Assembly: GCA_947652605.1 (NCBI GenBank)
Contig: OX393583.1
Coordinates: forward strand, 11,821,222-11,885,221
Origin: Elmis aenea
Taxonomy: Eukaryota; Arthropoda; Insecta; Coleoptera; Elmidae
DNA length: 64,000 nt
Reading direction: 5' to 3'
Part shown: piece after piece, positions 1 through 9,830 of the stretch
Numbering within the stretch: position 1 is the stretch's first letter
Layout: every line of letters starts with the position of its first letter
Made by a program: the position numbers and the translations under genes
Notes under the pieces: model-generated
What the model was told of the DNA's origin: nothing
Seen by the model: only the letters and a program-made list of their open reading frames with translations
Databases searched by the model: none

Positions 1-415
1 AAATACATCAACTCTTATATATTTGGAATGACAAAAAATAAGGAGTTTAAATAGGTCATAGCCAACTATCGCTCCCATTTAAAAAATGGTAAGTTTGTGT
101 CATTACTTTCTAACGGCGAGCTTAAAATTTTTTTTTAAAGTATGTATAACCAAATTAAACATAAAAATATCTAAAAATAATCTCCATAAATATTTTCGAT
201 ATTTACAACAATAACGGAGATATGACACATTATTAACATGACAAAAAAACACTTTTTATTCAATAACTCGAAAACCGGAAGTGATAGAATATTTTTGAAA
301 ACGGTTTCGAGTTTGTCTCAAAATACTGCACATTTTTGGTAGTTTAACCGTTTCTCTATCTTAAATATTAACCGAGACACCCATGCAATCCCATCGAATT
401 TGGACAACCCTATAT
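1..415. repeat. Truncated foldback arm
   Basis: The block starts mid-repeat and ends in a degenerate terminus (ACCCTATATAC) resembling the CACCCTGTATA ends seen elsewhere. The stretch with TTTGGAATGACAAAAAATAA and the following 'ggtcatagccaactat' recurs at about 61210-61290 in the same orientation and at about 41580-41945 in inverted orientation. No coding potential. It is one arm of a dispersed family whose partner arm lies outside the window. Confidence 0.65.
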
Positions 416-531
416 ACATGAAAAAAATCTAGAAAAGAGACTATACGAGCATGTAGAATTAAAATTAGGAGAAGAACAAGCAGCTTTTAGATTAGAAAAA
501 CAGACAAGTGATAACCTGATAACATATACTA

Positions 532-1459
532 GAGAGTAAAGTGCCCTAATATGGAACAGTTACCTATTATGGAATACATCAGTTTTATGACAATGAATAA
601 GCGATATCTGTTGAAAAGTATATGTACCTATTTGTACATTGATCACACATTCCCAAATGTAAAATAGTTAAAAAATATTCACTAGATTACATAACAGATT
701 CAAATATAGTTTTGACGTGCTACTGAGTTTTTAGGCTAAATCTTTCAGTGCAAAATATTATATGCTAGGGTAAATGATATAAAATATTTTATTGCATGTT
801 TATTTAGCATGAGCCTTTACATTTCAATTAAATAGACCAAAATTTTGATTGGGGCCATTTCATGTTTTACATATACCGATTTTTGAAATGTCACATAGAT
901 GCCTAATATGGAATACATAGAGGTGCCTTATAATCAATATGATTATGGTCACTAAGTACAGCAATATGGGTTCAGTGTCAGAAATGGGCAGACGAAAAAT
1001 GTGCAAAATACCCAAAAAAACAATTCTATTGTCCTACCTGTAAAAAATAAATAAATTATCAACATTTAGTTCGAATGACACTTGAATTATAATTTAATTT
1101 ACATAAATAACAGAGTTTTGGTTTGGTTTAAGTAATAATGCAAATCAGAAAGAAATAAAAGATTAATCTATGAGCAGTTGTTTATTTTAATGAATATTTC
1201 CTATATAATTCTATATTTCATATTAAGAACCCCTAGTATTCCATATTAGGTTCCCCGGGAGCTTAATATGGAATAGTAGTAACATTTAAAAAAAAATAGC
1301 TAAATAAGAAATATATACCGTAATATCGTACCAGAATTCGAGTAATGTGTTGCGTATTCATTACAAATTCCTTACAATTTTTTTTGCAAAATTTTGTTGA
1401 ATAAATGTGAGTATTATTGCCGAATACAAAAAAGTATTCCATATTAGGGCACTTTACTC
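532..1459. mobile_element. TIR DNA transposon, pogo/Tigger-like derivative
   Basis: Ends are inverted repeats: GAGTAAAGTGCCCTAATATG near the left end (534) and its reverse complement ending at 1459. The flanks repeat TACTA (527-531 and 1460-1464), or minimally TA. The motif CTAATATGGAATA and close variants recur inside (about 548, 570, 902, 1232, 1263, 1433) on both strands, as expected of subterminal transposase-binding repeats. It interrupts a LINE RT fragment. A short zinc-finger-like remnant (958-1050) suggests descent from a DDE element with a C-terminal PHD-like finger. No catalytic domain is visible, so it is non-autonomous. Confidence 0.75.
958..1050 (+). pseudogene. PHD-like zinc finger tail of a lost transposase
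   Basis: A 30-codon frame ending at a stop reads WVQCQKWADEKC followed after a short spacer by FYCPTCKK. The order W-x-x-C-x-x-W-(A)-(D/H)-x-x-C then Y-C-P-x-C is the second half of a PHD/treble-clef finger of the kind found at the C-terminus of many insect pogo/Tigger (jerky-like) transposases. The usual His before the second Cys pair is Asp here. No upstream DDE region remains. Seen: the Cys spacing. Inferred: the family. Confidence 0.45.
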
Positions 1460-1830
1460 TACTATATTATAAGGATTTAAGGAATAAAATAAAAAGAAAA
1501 ATAGAAGAACTGTACTTAACATTTATAGATTTAAAAGCAGCCTTCGATACGATGGACAGAAGAGAAATATGGAAAACCCTAAGAGAAATGGAAATACCTA
1601 ACATTTTAATAAACGCAATTAGAAGCACATATCAGACAGTTAGAGCTAAAGTACAAATTGCAGGACAACGATCAAATGAATTCAGAATATAATAAAGGTA
1701 TAACATAATATGAAGGTACAAAACAAGGAGACAGCCTAAGCCCATTATTATTTATAATTCATGGACAAGATAGGTAAAACAATTAAAGAAAAACATAAAC
1801 AACTGAATAAGTTAAAGAAAAAGTAATCCT

Positions 1831-2025
1831 TTTCAGCTTGACAAATATATTTTTGTAGTTCGTAAATAAATAAAATAATTATATTATTTATAAATCAAAT
1901 TGTTTTAATAAGGTAGATTAATGTAGAAATTCTTATTAGATTCAGAATAACAAAATTTTGAAAGATGTGCAATACCCCAATATCTTTGTTGTTGTTTTCT
2001 GGTGGCCTTGTTTACCTATGCTATA
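1831..2025. other. AT-rich spacer, no gene seen
   Basis: About 200 bases of AT-rich sequence between the LINE remnant and the hairpin MITE. Nothing recognisable. Confidence 0.5.
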
Positions 2026-2190
2026 AGCTAAGGCCGCACTGCGGGATTTTTGGCTGGAGGGTAGATGGTAGATACACGCCGTCGCCTGGCGACAATCCAG
2101 GCGCATTGTTTCACAACAAATTGTCGCCAGGCGACGGCGTGTATCTACCATCTACCCTCCAGCCAACCATCCCGCAGTGCGGCCTTAGCT
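2026..2190. mobile_element. Near-perfect hairpin MITE
   Basis: Two 71-base arms (2026-2096 and 2120-2190) are reverse complements with only two mismatches, separated by a 23-base loop. The ends read AGCTAAGGCCGCACTGCGGG. GC content is far above the surroundings. GCTATA occurs at both edges (2020-2025 and 2188-2193) and may be part of the target duplication, but the exact boundary is ambiguous because the palindrome runs into it. The superfamily is not assigned. Transcription would yield a very stable hairpin RNA. Confidence 0.85.
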
Positions 2191-2601
2191 ATAGAGCGAA
2201 TTGGATTTTTTGCCATTTCACCATTGTATGAATTCCGATGTAATATTAGGCGAGGGTGTAAAATTGTGGACTCAATTTCCTTCATTTTGATCATAGGAAA
2301 AGGACATTTCTTAAAATAATTTCGGTTGAGAAGATTTGACCATTGTTTTACGTGAGCTCGTTTTTTAAAATCTCCGACTTTTATTTACCTGATCCTCTGA
2401 GCCAGACATAATAAAAGGAAACTTTTTTTACTACTAATAATACAAAGTTTTAAAGATAATACAAGTAGAATTTTCAGTCGCTTATACACCTATCTAATAA
2501 TTAAACTAATTAGTTTCCAATAACGTGGTTTTTGTTATTTAGTTGCACAAATGAATAAAATAAGTTGCACAGGAATTTATGAACCTGCGCGCACTGCTGT
2601 T

Positions 2602-2675
2602 GTTTAATCCCATTTCGGTGAAACTATTACCAATTACCAGTTTTCTGTAAATCCCTTTACTGTTTATTATAATTA
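2602..2675 (+). repeat. Direct repeat flanking the foldback (left copy)
   Basis: The segment with TTCGGTGAAA, TTCTGTAAAT and TTTATTATAATT in order recurs in the same orientation at about 4566-4628, on the far side of the foldback, with moderate divergence. This suggests a tandem duplication with the foldback at the junction, or two copies of an unrelated dispersed repeat. Confidence 0.5.
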
Positions 2676-2797
2676 GCGGATATACATTAGTGGCGGATCG
2701 GTCGATTGTGGCTAAACGGTTTGAGATAGAAAGTTGATTCAAACGGTATTTCCTACAGTTTTTTCTCCCGAACACGATAAAAATATTTTTAAATATA

Positions 2798-4401
2798 CAG
2801 GGTGAGTCACCTCTCTGGAACCAATAGCAACTTTTATATTTCAAACACAACACCCCATTTTTTATTTAATATTCTTGACCGCCTTCATTTTAGCTTTACA
2901 TCGATATAAAATAGTACAGGTTTTTATGCGGCCTTGTCACTAAAAAAAAATAATTTTCAAAATTTTTCAAGGTTTTAAGTCTTTATTTAAAAAATTCTCC
3001 TGAAGTCGTTTTTCGAAGCACAGAGTTGTAATTTGATAAGGACATGCAGAAAACATTGGTCTATTAGCTCGATACGAAAAAATTTGAATCACGCATACAG
3101 GGTGTTTATGAATAGGTGGCAACTTTCCTGATTTTAAAAAGCTTGCAATTCAATTTTTTCAAAGGCAAACCCCTGTTTTTTCTTATGTCATCGAATTCGT
3201 CTTTAAGAGAGCTTCATTTTTTGTTAAGTATGTCCTATACCCAAAACTCATTATTTTCGAAATATTCAACTTTTTTTTTTTCTAATCGTTAATAAAGCAA
3301 ATAGAATGCCGTGGAAATCGAAAAAGCTGACTGTTCGCTTCACTAACGTCAAAAACTTGTCATTTATTTCTTGAATTATTGCATTTCTACAATTATTTTC
3401 ACTTCACAAGAGCAAATCGATATAATTTATTGCTTGAGAGAAGGCGAAAGAAATCCTTTGCTGGCGGCAAGGATTTACGCACATTTTGATTAATATGCAC
3501 TTATAGCCTAACTAGTTTATTCAATTTCATATAGCAATGATTTTTTTATGTTCTAGGTATTATTTTATTTACAGAATTTATTTAATGTTTTTTTTGTGGT
3601 TTTAACAAATAATTTGTCTTTAATTTTCCATTTTTCTTTGCGCTCCCTTTAAGGTTTAGAAACAGTAGTAAAGTTCATAACAGTAATAAAATTGATTTGG
3701 TTGCCAATTTATTTATTGCTTATAAGTGAATCCACAAGACTAAGTATCTATCTACTATTAGTAATTAAATAGACGAAACGGTGAATAAACCATATCAATT
3801 TGCTCTTGTAAAGTAAAATTAATTGTGGAAATGCAATAATTCAAGAAATAAATGACAAGTTTTTGACGTTAGTGAAGTGAACAGTCAGCTTTTTCGATTT
3901 CCACGGCATCCTATTTGCTTTAATAATGATTACTTAGAAAAAAAAATGTCGAATATCTCAAAAAGTATGAGTTTTGGGTATAGAACATACTTAACAAACA
4001 ATGAAGCTCTCTTAAAGACGAATTCGATGACATAAGAAAATACAGGGGTATGCATTTGAAAAAATTGAATTACGAGCTTTTGAAAACCAGGAAAGTTGCC
4101 ACCTATTTATAAACACCCTGTATCCGTGATTCAAACTTTTTCGTATCGAGCTAATAGAGCAATGTCCTTACCAAATTACAACTCTGTGCTTCGAAAAATG
4201 ACTTCAGGAGAATTTTTTAAATAAAGACTTAAAACATTTTAAAAATTATTTTTTTTTAGTGACAAGGCCGCATAAAGACCTGTACTATTTTATATCGATG
4301 TAAAGCTAAAATGAAGGCGGTCCAGAATATTAAATAAAAAATGGGGTGTTGTATTTGAAATATAAAAGTTGCTATTGGTTTCAGAGAGGTGACCCACCCT
4401 G
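2798..4401. mobile_element. Foldback element, middle shell
   Basis: Begins CAGGGTGAGTCACCTCTCTGG after TA (2796-2797). Ends with the matching CCAGAGAGGT complement as TCAGAGAGGTGACCCACCCTG at 4401. The flanking TA on the right has decayed to CA. Arms of about 300 (2798-3097) and 281 (4121-4401) bases enclose the inner shell. Confidence 0.8.
3098..4120. mobile_element. Foldback element, inner shell
   Basis: Begins CAGGGTGTTTATGAATAGG and ends CCTATTTATAAACACCCTG, with TA on both sides (3096-3097 and 4121-4122). Arms are over 400 bases and include a matching pair with AAAAACTTGTCATTTATTTC near 3352 and its complement near 3842. The loop is around 3490-3770. It occupies the centre of the middle shell. 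Confidence 0.85.
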
Positions 4402-4639
4402 CATATTTAAAAATATTTTTATCGTGTTCGGAAGAAAAAACTGTAACTATTGAATACCGTGTGAATCAAATTTCTATCTCAAACCGTTTAGCCACAATCG
4501 ACCGATCCGCCACTAATGACTCACCCTGTACTTATTGTCCCGTTAGTTTCGAAAGAGGTAATGGGATTTCGGTGAAAGATTCTATTAACCATACTTCTGT
4601 AAATTATTTTTCTACTTATTATAATTATCTTCAGTACTC

Positions 4640-5400
4640 GTTTGTTTAAACAATTAAATTTTAAATTTTAATTTTATTTTCTCTAAAAAACAGTTGTGTA
4701 CGAACTGTCTAATTAAACAGTGGTGTCAGAGTTTAACGTTCATCCTCCAGAAAATCGCATGTGCCTAACAGAATCCGCTGTTGAAAATCCTTGTTTCTCC
4801 CGTTCGCGGTATGACATTCTTCGTTTTATAACAAACTGCCTATATTTGTATGTGGAATTACTCTGGAAAACACTGGTATTTTTCTAAAGTGATTACACTC
4901 TGATGTAGTACAGCAAAATATCTATAAGATGGCATCAATATCTCAAAATCGATAAAAATTGACATTCCTTGTTTTCTTCCAACACCCTTCAAATAAGGAT
5001 GAGGACATTAAACAATTTCTTTGTTTCAGTGTTTGTATTTAAAGGTTATTAATCTCATTCATGCTAACCAGCACACACACGCTTAGTTCAAAGTATCATT
5101 TATTTCGTAGTGCAACGTTTGAAATGCAAAATAGTTAATGTTTATCATGCGTAGTGTTTCCAAGAACAATAAAGATATCAATTATACGTAATTTCAGTCA
5201 CAAATTACCGTGAATGTGCAAGTTGCACGCTGCAACCTGCATGCGAATCGTTCACCCTCGTTGACAGTGACCCCAACGCTAAGTGCAAACATTACTTATT
5301 GTACATTTACATGCACGATATGAGAAGCGAGTGGTGACCAGCTACTATTAGTAAATGTATATGTAGTAGGCAGCCCTATTACAAACACAGCCGACTTGGC
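4640..5400. other. Non-coding spacer
   Basis: About 760 bases. I see no ORF with recognisable content, no terminal repeats and no RNA gene. Base composition is less extreme around 5210-5300. Confidence 0.45.
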
Positions 5401-5589
5401 ATGAGTTTAACGCTAAATTCATCAATAAAATTACTTTTAATCGGTTTTATTACTTTTTTTTTTTTAAATTGTTGGTTTAAGGACGCTTCAACTACTTTGG
5501 CCATTAGCGTCCGGGAGGAGGGCGCGGGAAACAAGGAAAGGGTGGGTAAGGTAAGGGTAGGTGGAAGTACTGTCACAGCATTTGCCTAT

Positions 5590-5762
5590 AGTAGATAGAG
5601 GGAACCACCTGAAACCTCTACGATGACAGACGGTCGTGGGAATCGAACCCAGGACTATTTAATTCTTATTTGTTAAACACAAACGCGAATGTACCGTCTA
5701 TGCTGGGAAGACTTCTTTCAATAAGGCAGTAAAATATCTTAAGTGAGCTCCACTTTTCTCCA
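5590..5762. repeat. hAT family 1 internal fragment plus B-box-like site
   Basis: Bases 5668-5762 (TTGTTAAACACAAACGCGAA, then AGTAAAATATCTT and CTTTTCTCCAT) match the interior of both hAT family 1 copies, at 52738-52800 directly and at about 27735-27845 inverted, so this is a truncated relative. On the minus strand at about 5638-5650 is GGGTTCGATTCC, a good match to an RNA polymerase III B box. No convincing A box or clover-leaf is visible, so no tRNA or SINE is called. Confidence 0.55.
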
Positions 5763-7020
5763 TAATAATAATAATCTTTATTTGTTCTGAATATCCCAAA
5801 AAAAGTTTAGAACTTGTCACAATAATAATTTACATACATTACAATAATATACCTACATAGTTAATAAAAAGAAAAAACACAGAAAAATGATATTTAAATA
5901 TAACATTTTATAAAGTCAGCATCATTTAAATATTCGCTTCCATAGTAAGCTTTAGAAATCAGAACTTTCCTTAATTTCTTCTTCAATTCGCGGATGGGAA
6001 GATTTATTATACTCTCAGGTGATGTGTTAAATTTATTATATAGGTATAGCAATAATTGTGGAGGCAACATTTTTTTGAAGATAGGTATATTTGAAACAAT
6101 CGGGTTTTAGGTTTTTTTTATGTCGCGTATTGGCTGCATGATTCTTATATTCTCTTCGAACAGATCTACATTATTTTTTACGAACATGATGGCTTCGAGG
6201 ATAAATAGACCGTAAAAGGTTAATATTTCGTTGTCACGAAAAGTTTCTTTGCAGTGATCTCGGTAGTTCAGGCCAAATATATTTCTTATACATCGCTTTT
6301 GTATAATGAAGAGGCGTTCTGAGTCACTAGCGTTACCCCAAAAAATTACAGCATAGCGTAACCTAGATTCGACATATGCATGATATGCAGTTTTGGCCGC
6401 GTTTGCATTGACCAATTTTTTTAGGTTTTTTAGTGCAAAAGGGTACCGTGACAGGCTTTGTGACAAGATATTTTATTAACAACATTTATACTTGTGGAAT
6501 TATTTTGCAATTTTAAGTCGGAAATTATTTTACTTTGTGAAAATTTTATAACTTGCGTTTTATTGACGTTTAAGTTTAAATTATTTAACGTAAACCAATG
6601 TTGGAGTTGGTCTAAACAGTCAAAGAGTTTTTGTTCAGAGTTTTTGTAATCTGAGTCACTAATAATAGCAGATGTGTCATCCGCAAATTGTATAAGGGAA
6701 GTTTTGACAAAATCTGGAAGATCATTTGTGTACAGTATGTATAAGATTGATCCTTGCGGGACTCCTTTTTTGATTTTCTTTTTGTTGGATTTTAGAAATT
6801 TACCTGACGAGTATTGGTTATGGATAAGATGTTATAAGGTTATAGGCGGTCCCTCGTATACCATAGTGTTCTAATTTCGTTACCAGTATCTCGCGGTCAA
6901 CACTATCGAAAGCTTTTGAGAGATCAACACACATGACCATGGTGTGTTCGTCTTTATTGAGGGAATATGACAAAGAACATTCATTGCTTCTGGTAAAGTG
7001 GAAGGACAATAGTATTGTGA
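5763..7020 (-). pseudogene. Jockey/CR1-like LINE, RT C-terminal part
   Basis: Minus-strand non-LTR retrotransposon. In coding order it shows RT motif A ([16 protein letters not shown], about 6925-6880), the GVPQGSIL-type motif (about 6745-6770), the catalytic QFADDTS motif (about 6675-6695) and a C-terminal frame at 6466-6107 with HAYVESRLRYAVIFWGNAS and QKRCIRNIFGL, typical of this superfamily's tail. Several frameshifts break the gene. The 3' end is a short TAA/TTA-type repeat near 5765, directly against the hAT fragment. The endonuclease and ORF1 are missing, so it is a 5'-truncated, dead copy. Confidence 0.8.
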
Positions 7021-7060
7021 CTATGATGACAAATTATGATAGTATAGGTACATCCTCTTT

Positions 7061-7571
7061 CCAAAATGAAACGTTGCTTTAAGGAGCAGAAAGAAAAATT
7101 TGATGTGCCCCAACCTCGTCTCCTTGCCAATTACAATTCAGCTATGGGGGAGTGTAGACTTGTTAGATCAATCTGTATATAATTATCGAGTGTCCATCTA
7201 AGGTAAGAAGTGGTGGTGGACTCTCTGGACCCATATGCTGAATGTTACAACGGCGAATGCCTGGAGGTTACATTCATTAACGTAGAAATATTGATTTACC
7301 GAATTTCATACGAAGTGTATCAAGACGTCACTTAAGAGTTTTTGAGAAAGCTCAACATTCCAGGCATCCAAGTACGGTTCCAAAAAGTATTATACAGGAT
7401 CAAGGAGGACATTTTTCCAAGAACATTGATAAACAATTGCGCTGTAGCATATGCCATCAACGAGCAAGGTGGATTTGTATCAAATGCGATGTCACATTTT
7501 GTTTAGAAAGAGAATGTTTCATAAAGTTACATAGTGAATACCAGTTTTCAATTGTAAATTACTACAATTAA
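7061..7571 (+). pseudogene. piggyBac transposase fossil (C-terminal half)
   Basis: The frame from 7081 reads KFDVPQPRLLANYNSAMG, the NYN-x-x-MG-G-V-D signature of piggyBac (DDE_Tnp_1_7) transposases. After a 2-base frameshift come the piggyBac-like YNYRVSI and KKWWWTLW segments. The C-terminal cysteine-rich domain is intact: CSICHQRARWICIKCDVTFC, then CFIKLH, ending at a stop (7569-7571). The N-terminal half with the catalytic Asp residues is not visible and the TIRs were not found. This fossil is separate from the piggyBac element at 32290-33581, which keeps the opposite end of the protein. Confidence 0.85.
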
Positions 7572-7591
7572 TTAATGAAAAATTATTTAAT

Positions 7592-9009
7592 TTGTATAGC
7601 AGGAGACTTTAACAGCAGAGTAAGGAGAAAAGATAATACATACAACGTAGCAATAGAAAGACTTGGAGAAGATATAAGAAATATTATGGCAAAAGAATGC
7701 TAGAATACTGCCAAATCCACAATCTTGTTATCACAAATACGTTTTTTGAACATAAAAACATTCATAAATATACCCGAGAAGTACCAAGCAGAAGAGAAAA
7801 ATCAATCATTGATTATATTCTAGTAGATAAAGAGACAAGAGCATCAGATACAGATACGAGAAGGAGGAGAGGTCCAGAAATAAATAGCGATCATTATCTA
7901 CTTGTAACTAAAATCAATGAAGACCCACAAGATAAAAAAAATAAAATACAAAAACGGACACAAAAGAAACAAGATTATAAATCCATAAGATCATACAAAC
8001 TGTTAAATGGAAACAATAAAGTAAAATATGAAGAAACTACAAAGAAGAAAAATAAAATCAGCTGAAATAAATACTAAACAATTAATTATGGAAAAGTTTC
8101 AAGAAATTTTTAACGATTCGGCCAAAAAAGTTTGTGGAGATGCAAATCTATCAACAATAAGAAACAAACAGATTGGTGGAATGATGAAATTAAGAAACAG
8201 GTAAACACAAAAAAAGACACTGGCAGAATTATTTACCAAACGAACACCGGAGAAATACGAAATATACAGAGAACAGAGAAAAACTTAATAACAGAAGCAA
8301 AACAAAATTCATTGAAAGAATTTGGAGCAAAACTAGAGACAGACAGTAAGGGAAATCAGAAAATATTTTATAAAATACTGAAAAATCTACGATTAGACCG
8401 TAATCCCCAACTAATAACTATCGATAAAGCAGGAAATACACTAACAGACGAAAAGGAAATAATAGAAAGATTACTTTGAAGAATTATTAAATACAAACAC
8501 TAAAGATTTTACATTTGACACCACAAAATCAAAGAAAAGAGCAGACCAAAATCAATACAGAAGAACAAGAAGACGGCATAAGATTAGAAGAACTACAACA
8601 ACGATTAAATAAATTTAAAAAAAAAAACGGAAAACGCCAAGACATGACAGAATAACAAGCGAAATGATAACATATGGGACCTAGAGGGATACTTTTACTT
8701 CTAGAAGTCATGAACAAGGCATGGTCAGAAGAAATAATACCGAAAGACTGGGAGATAAGGATGATACTGCCTATATTTAAGAAGGGGACAACAAAGATTG
8801 CAATAATTACAGAGGCATAATGCTTCTCAGAACAGCACTAAAATTGTACGAACAAATACTAGCACAGAAGCCAATAAAAATATTAGATGACATAAACAGA
8901 ATCACAAAGTGGATTTAGAAAAGGTAGGAGTGTTCAGGATTACATATTCACAATTAAACAGATTATAACTAAGACACAACTAAAAAGAGAAAGGGCATAT
9001 TTCGCAATT
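7592..9009 (+). pseudogene. RTE-like LINE 'E', endonuclease end and RT start
   Basis: Starts inside an APE-type endonuclease: AGDFNSRVRR (catalytic GDFN), NLVITNTFFEHK, KSIIDYILVDKE and the terminal SDHYLLV motif (frame 7697-8065). Then comes the linker with KKQTDWWNDEIKK (8132-8479) and the start of RT with GHDRITSEM and NNYRGIMLL. Many frameshifts. The N-terminal part of the endonuclease is missing. It is interrupted exactly at 9006-9009 by a TIR transposon and resumes at 9831. LINE 'F' at 51600-54683 is a close relative over the shared part. Confidence 0.85.
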
Positions 9010-9830
9010 GAGGGGTACAATGCAATAAGTGGACATGTCCATTTTTAATGATATTGAGATATCTATCAAGATATGTTATCTGGCAATTGTACATCATCCT
9101 GTTTCATAACTGTACACTTTTCGCCAGTATTAATTAATCTTTCTTCTATATATATATAAAAGAGCTCGTTTGTTTGTTTGTGTGTTTGTTTGTTCGCTAT
9201 AGAATCCTAGGTCCGTTGACCGATCGGGACCAAATTTTGCACAGTTACTATTTAGGACCCAACGGATCAAACGCCGTATAAATAACGGCCGGAAATGCCC
9301 GGGAACGACCGGAAACGTCCGCAGGGTGCGAGCGCGGAGCGCGAGTAGTCTGCGATTGCTAAAAGATAATTGTAATCACCCGTGAAACGCCGGGTAAATC
9401 GCCTAGTCCACTTATAAAGATATTGGCATTTTTTTGGTTTTGGTATCACGATATTTTAGGTCAAAATTGTAAAATGACTAATGGCACATCTACTGTAGTA
9501 AATACAGATAGGATAAAGAATATGTATTTTTTTGTTTTAATAATAAAATAAACAATTAAAAGTATTTTGAAATTTTTTATTGTTTTAAATTACTGTTTTT
9601 GCTCATTACTTGGCATAAAGTGGACATGTCCAAAATATTTTAATATTTGTAGAAGTACCTGATACGAAAATATATTCAAACAATATGTTAATATAACATT
9701 CTAACACCGGTCATCATTATACATGTGGAAAAAATTCGTTTTTCTCAATATTTCACGCAATAAAACGTTATTTGTCTCTCCTGTAAAATTGGTAAAAGTG
9801 GACATGTCCACTTATTGCATTGGCCCCCTC
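9010..9830. mobile_element. Non-autonomous TIR transposon inside LINE E
   Basis: The ends are inverted repeats of about 31 bases beginning GAGGGG and containing CAATGCAATAAGTGGACATG. Flanks repeat AATT (9006-9009 and 9831-9834), and removing the insert plus one copy restores the LINE reading through A-Y-F-A-I-I-D-L-Q-K-A-F. The palindromic GGACATGTCC recurs three times (about 9033, 9617, 9799). It has no ORF. A 262-base Helitron sits inside. The superfamily is not assigned from a 4-base duplication alone. Confidence 0.85.
9145..9406 (+). mobile_element. Non-autonomous Helitron
   Basis: 5' end is TCTATATATATATAAAA followed by a TTTG tetranucleotide run. 3' end is a hairpin (ACCCG/CGGGT) then CTAG with T following. 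It shares the segment around CGGGACCAAATTTTGCACAG with the Helitron at 53362-53674 (CTGACCAAATTTGGCACAG). The GC-rich middle (GCGAGCGCGGAGCGCGAG) contrasts with its host. No Rep/helicase. The base before the 5' TC is T, not the canonical A. Confidence 0.75.

Larger units (their letters stand above)
421..1830 (+). pseudogene. RTE-like LINE reverse-transcriptase fragment, split
   Basis: Remnant of a non-LTR retrotransposon RT. The 5' piece (about 430-531) encodes the region before motif A (LYEHVELKLGEEQAAF). The 3' piece (from 1465) carries motif A (FIDLKAAFDTMDRREIW), and near 1718 a fragment matching the family's GDSLSPLLF motif. Frameshifts and stops are present, and no endonuclease or C-terminal domain is visible. 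It resembles the RTE-like LINEs at 7592-10890 and 58350-59414 but is older. The two pieces are separated by a TIR element at 532-1459. After removing that insert and one target copy, the two halves differ in frame by one base. Confidence 0.75.
2685..4528. mobile_element. Foldback element, outer shell of three
   Basis: The right end is GACTCACCCTG followed by TA. The left end begins CATTAGTGGCGG after TA and seems to lack about 10 bases (GGGTGAGTCA) of the terminal repeat. The outer arms (2685-2797 and 4402-4528) are reverse complements containing GGTTTGAGATAGAAA and CCCGAACACGATAAA. The whole interior is a second foldback, so this is the outermost of three concentric palindromes. No ORF in it is credible. 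Confidence 0.75.

Noticed and set aside
5630..5660. B-box-like GGGTTCGATTCC on the minus strand, suggesting a tRNA or tRNA-derived SINE
   Set aside because: No A box at the right distance, no acceptor-stem pairing and no poly-A or short tail. A single 11-base match can occur by chance.
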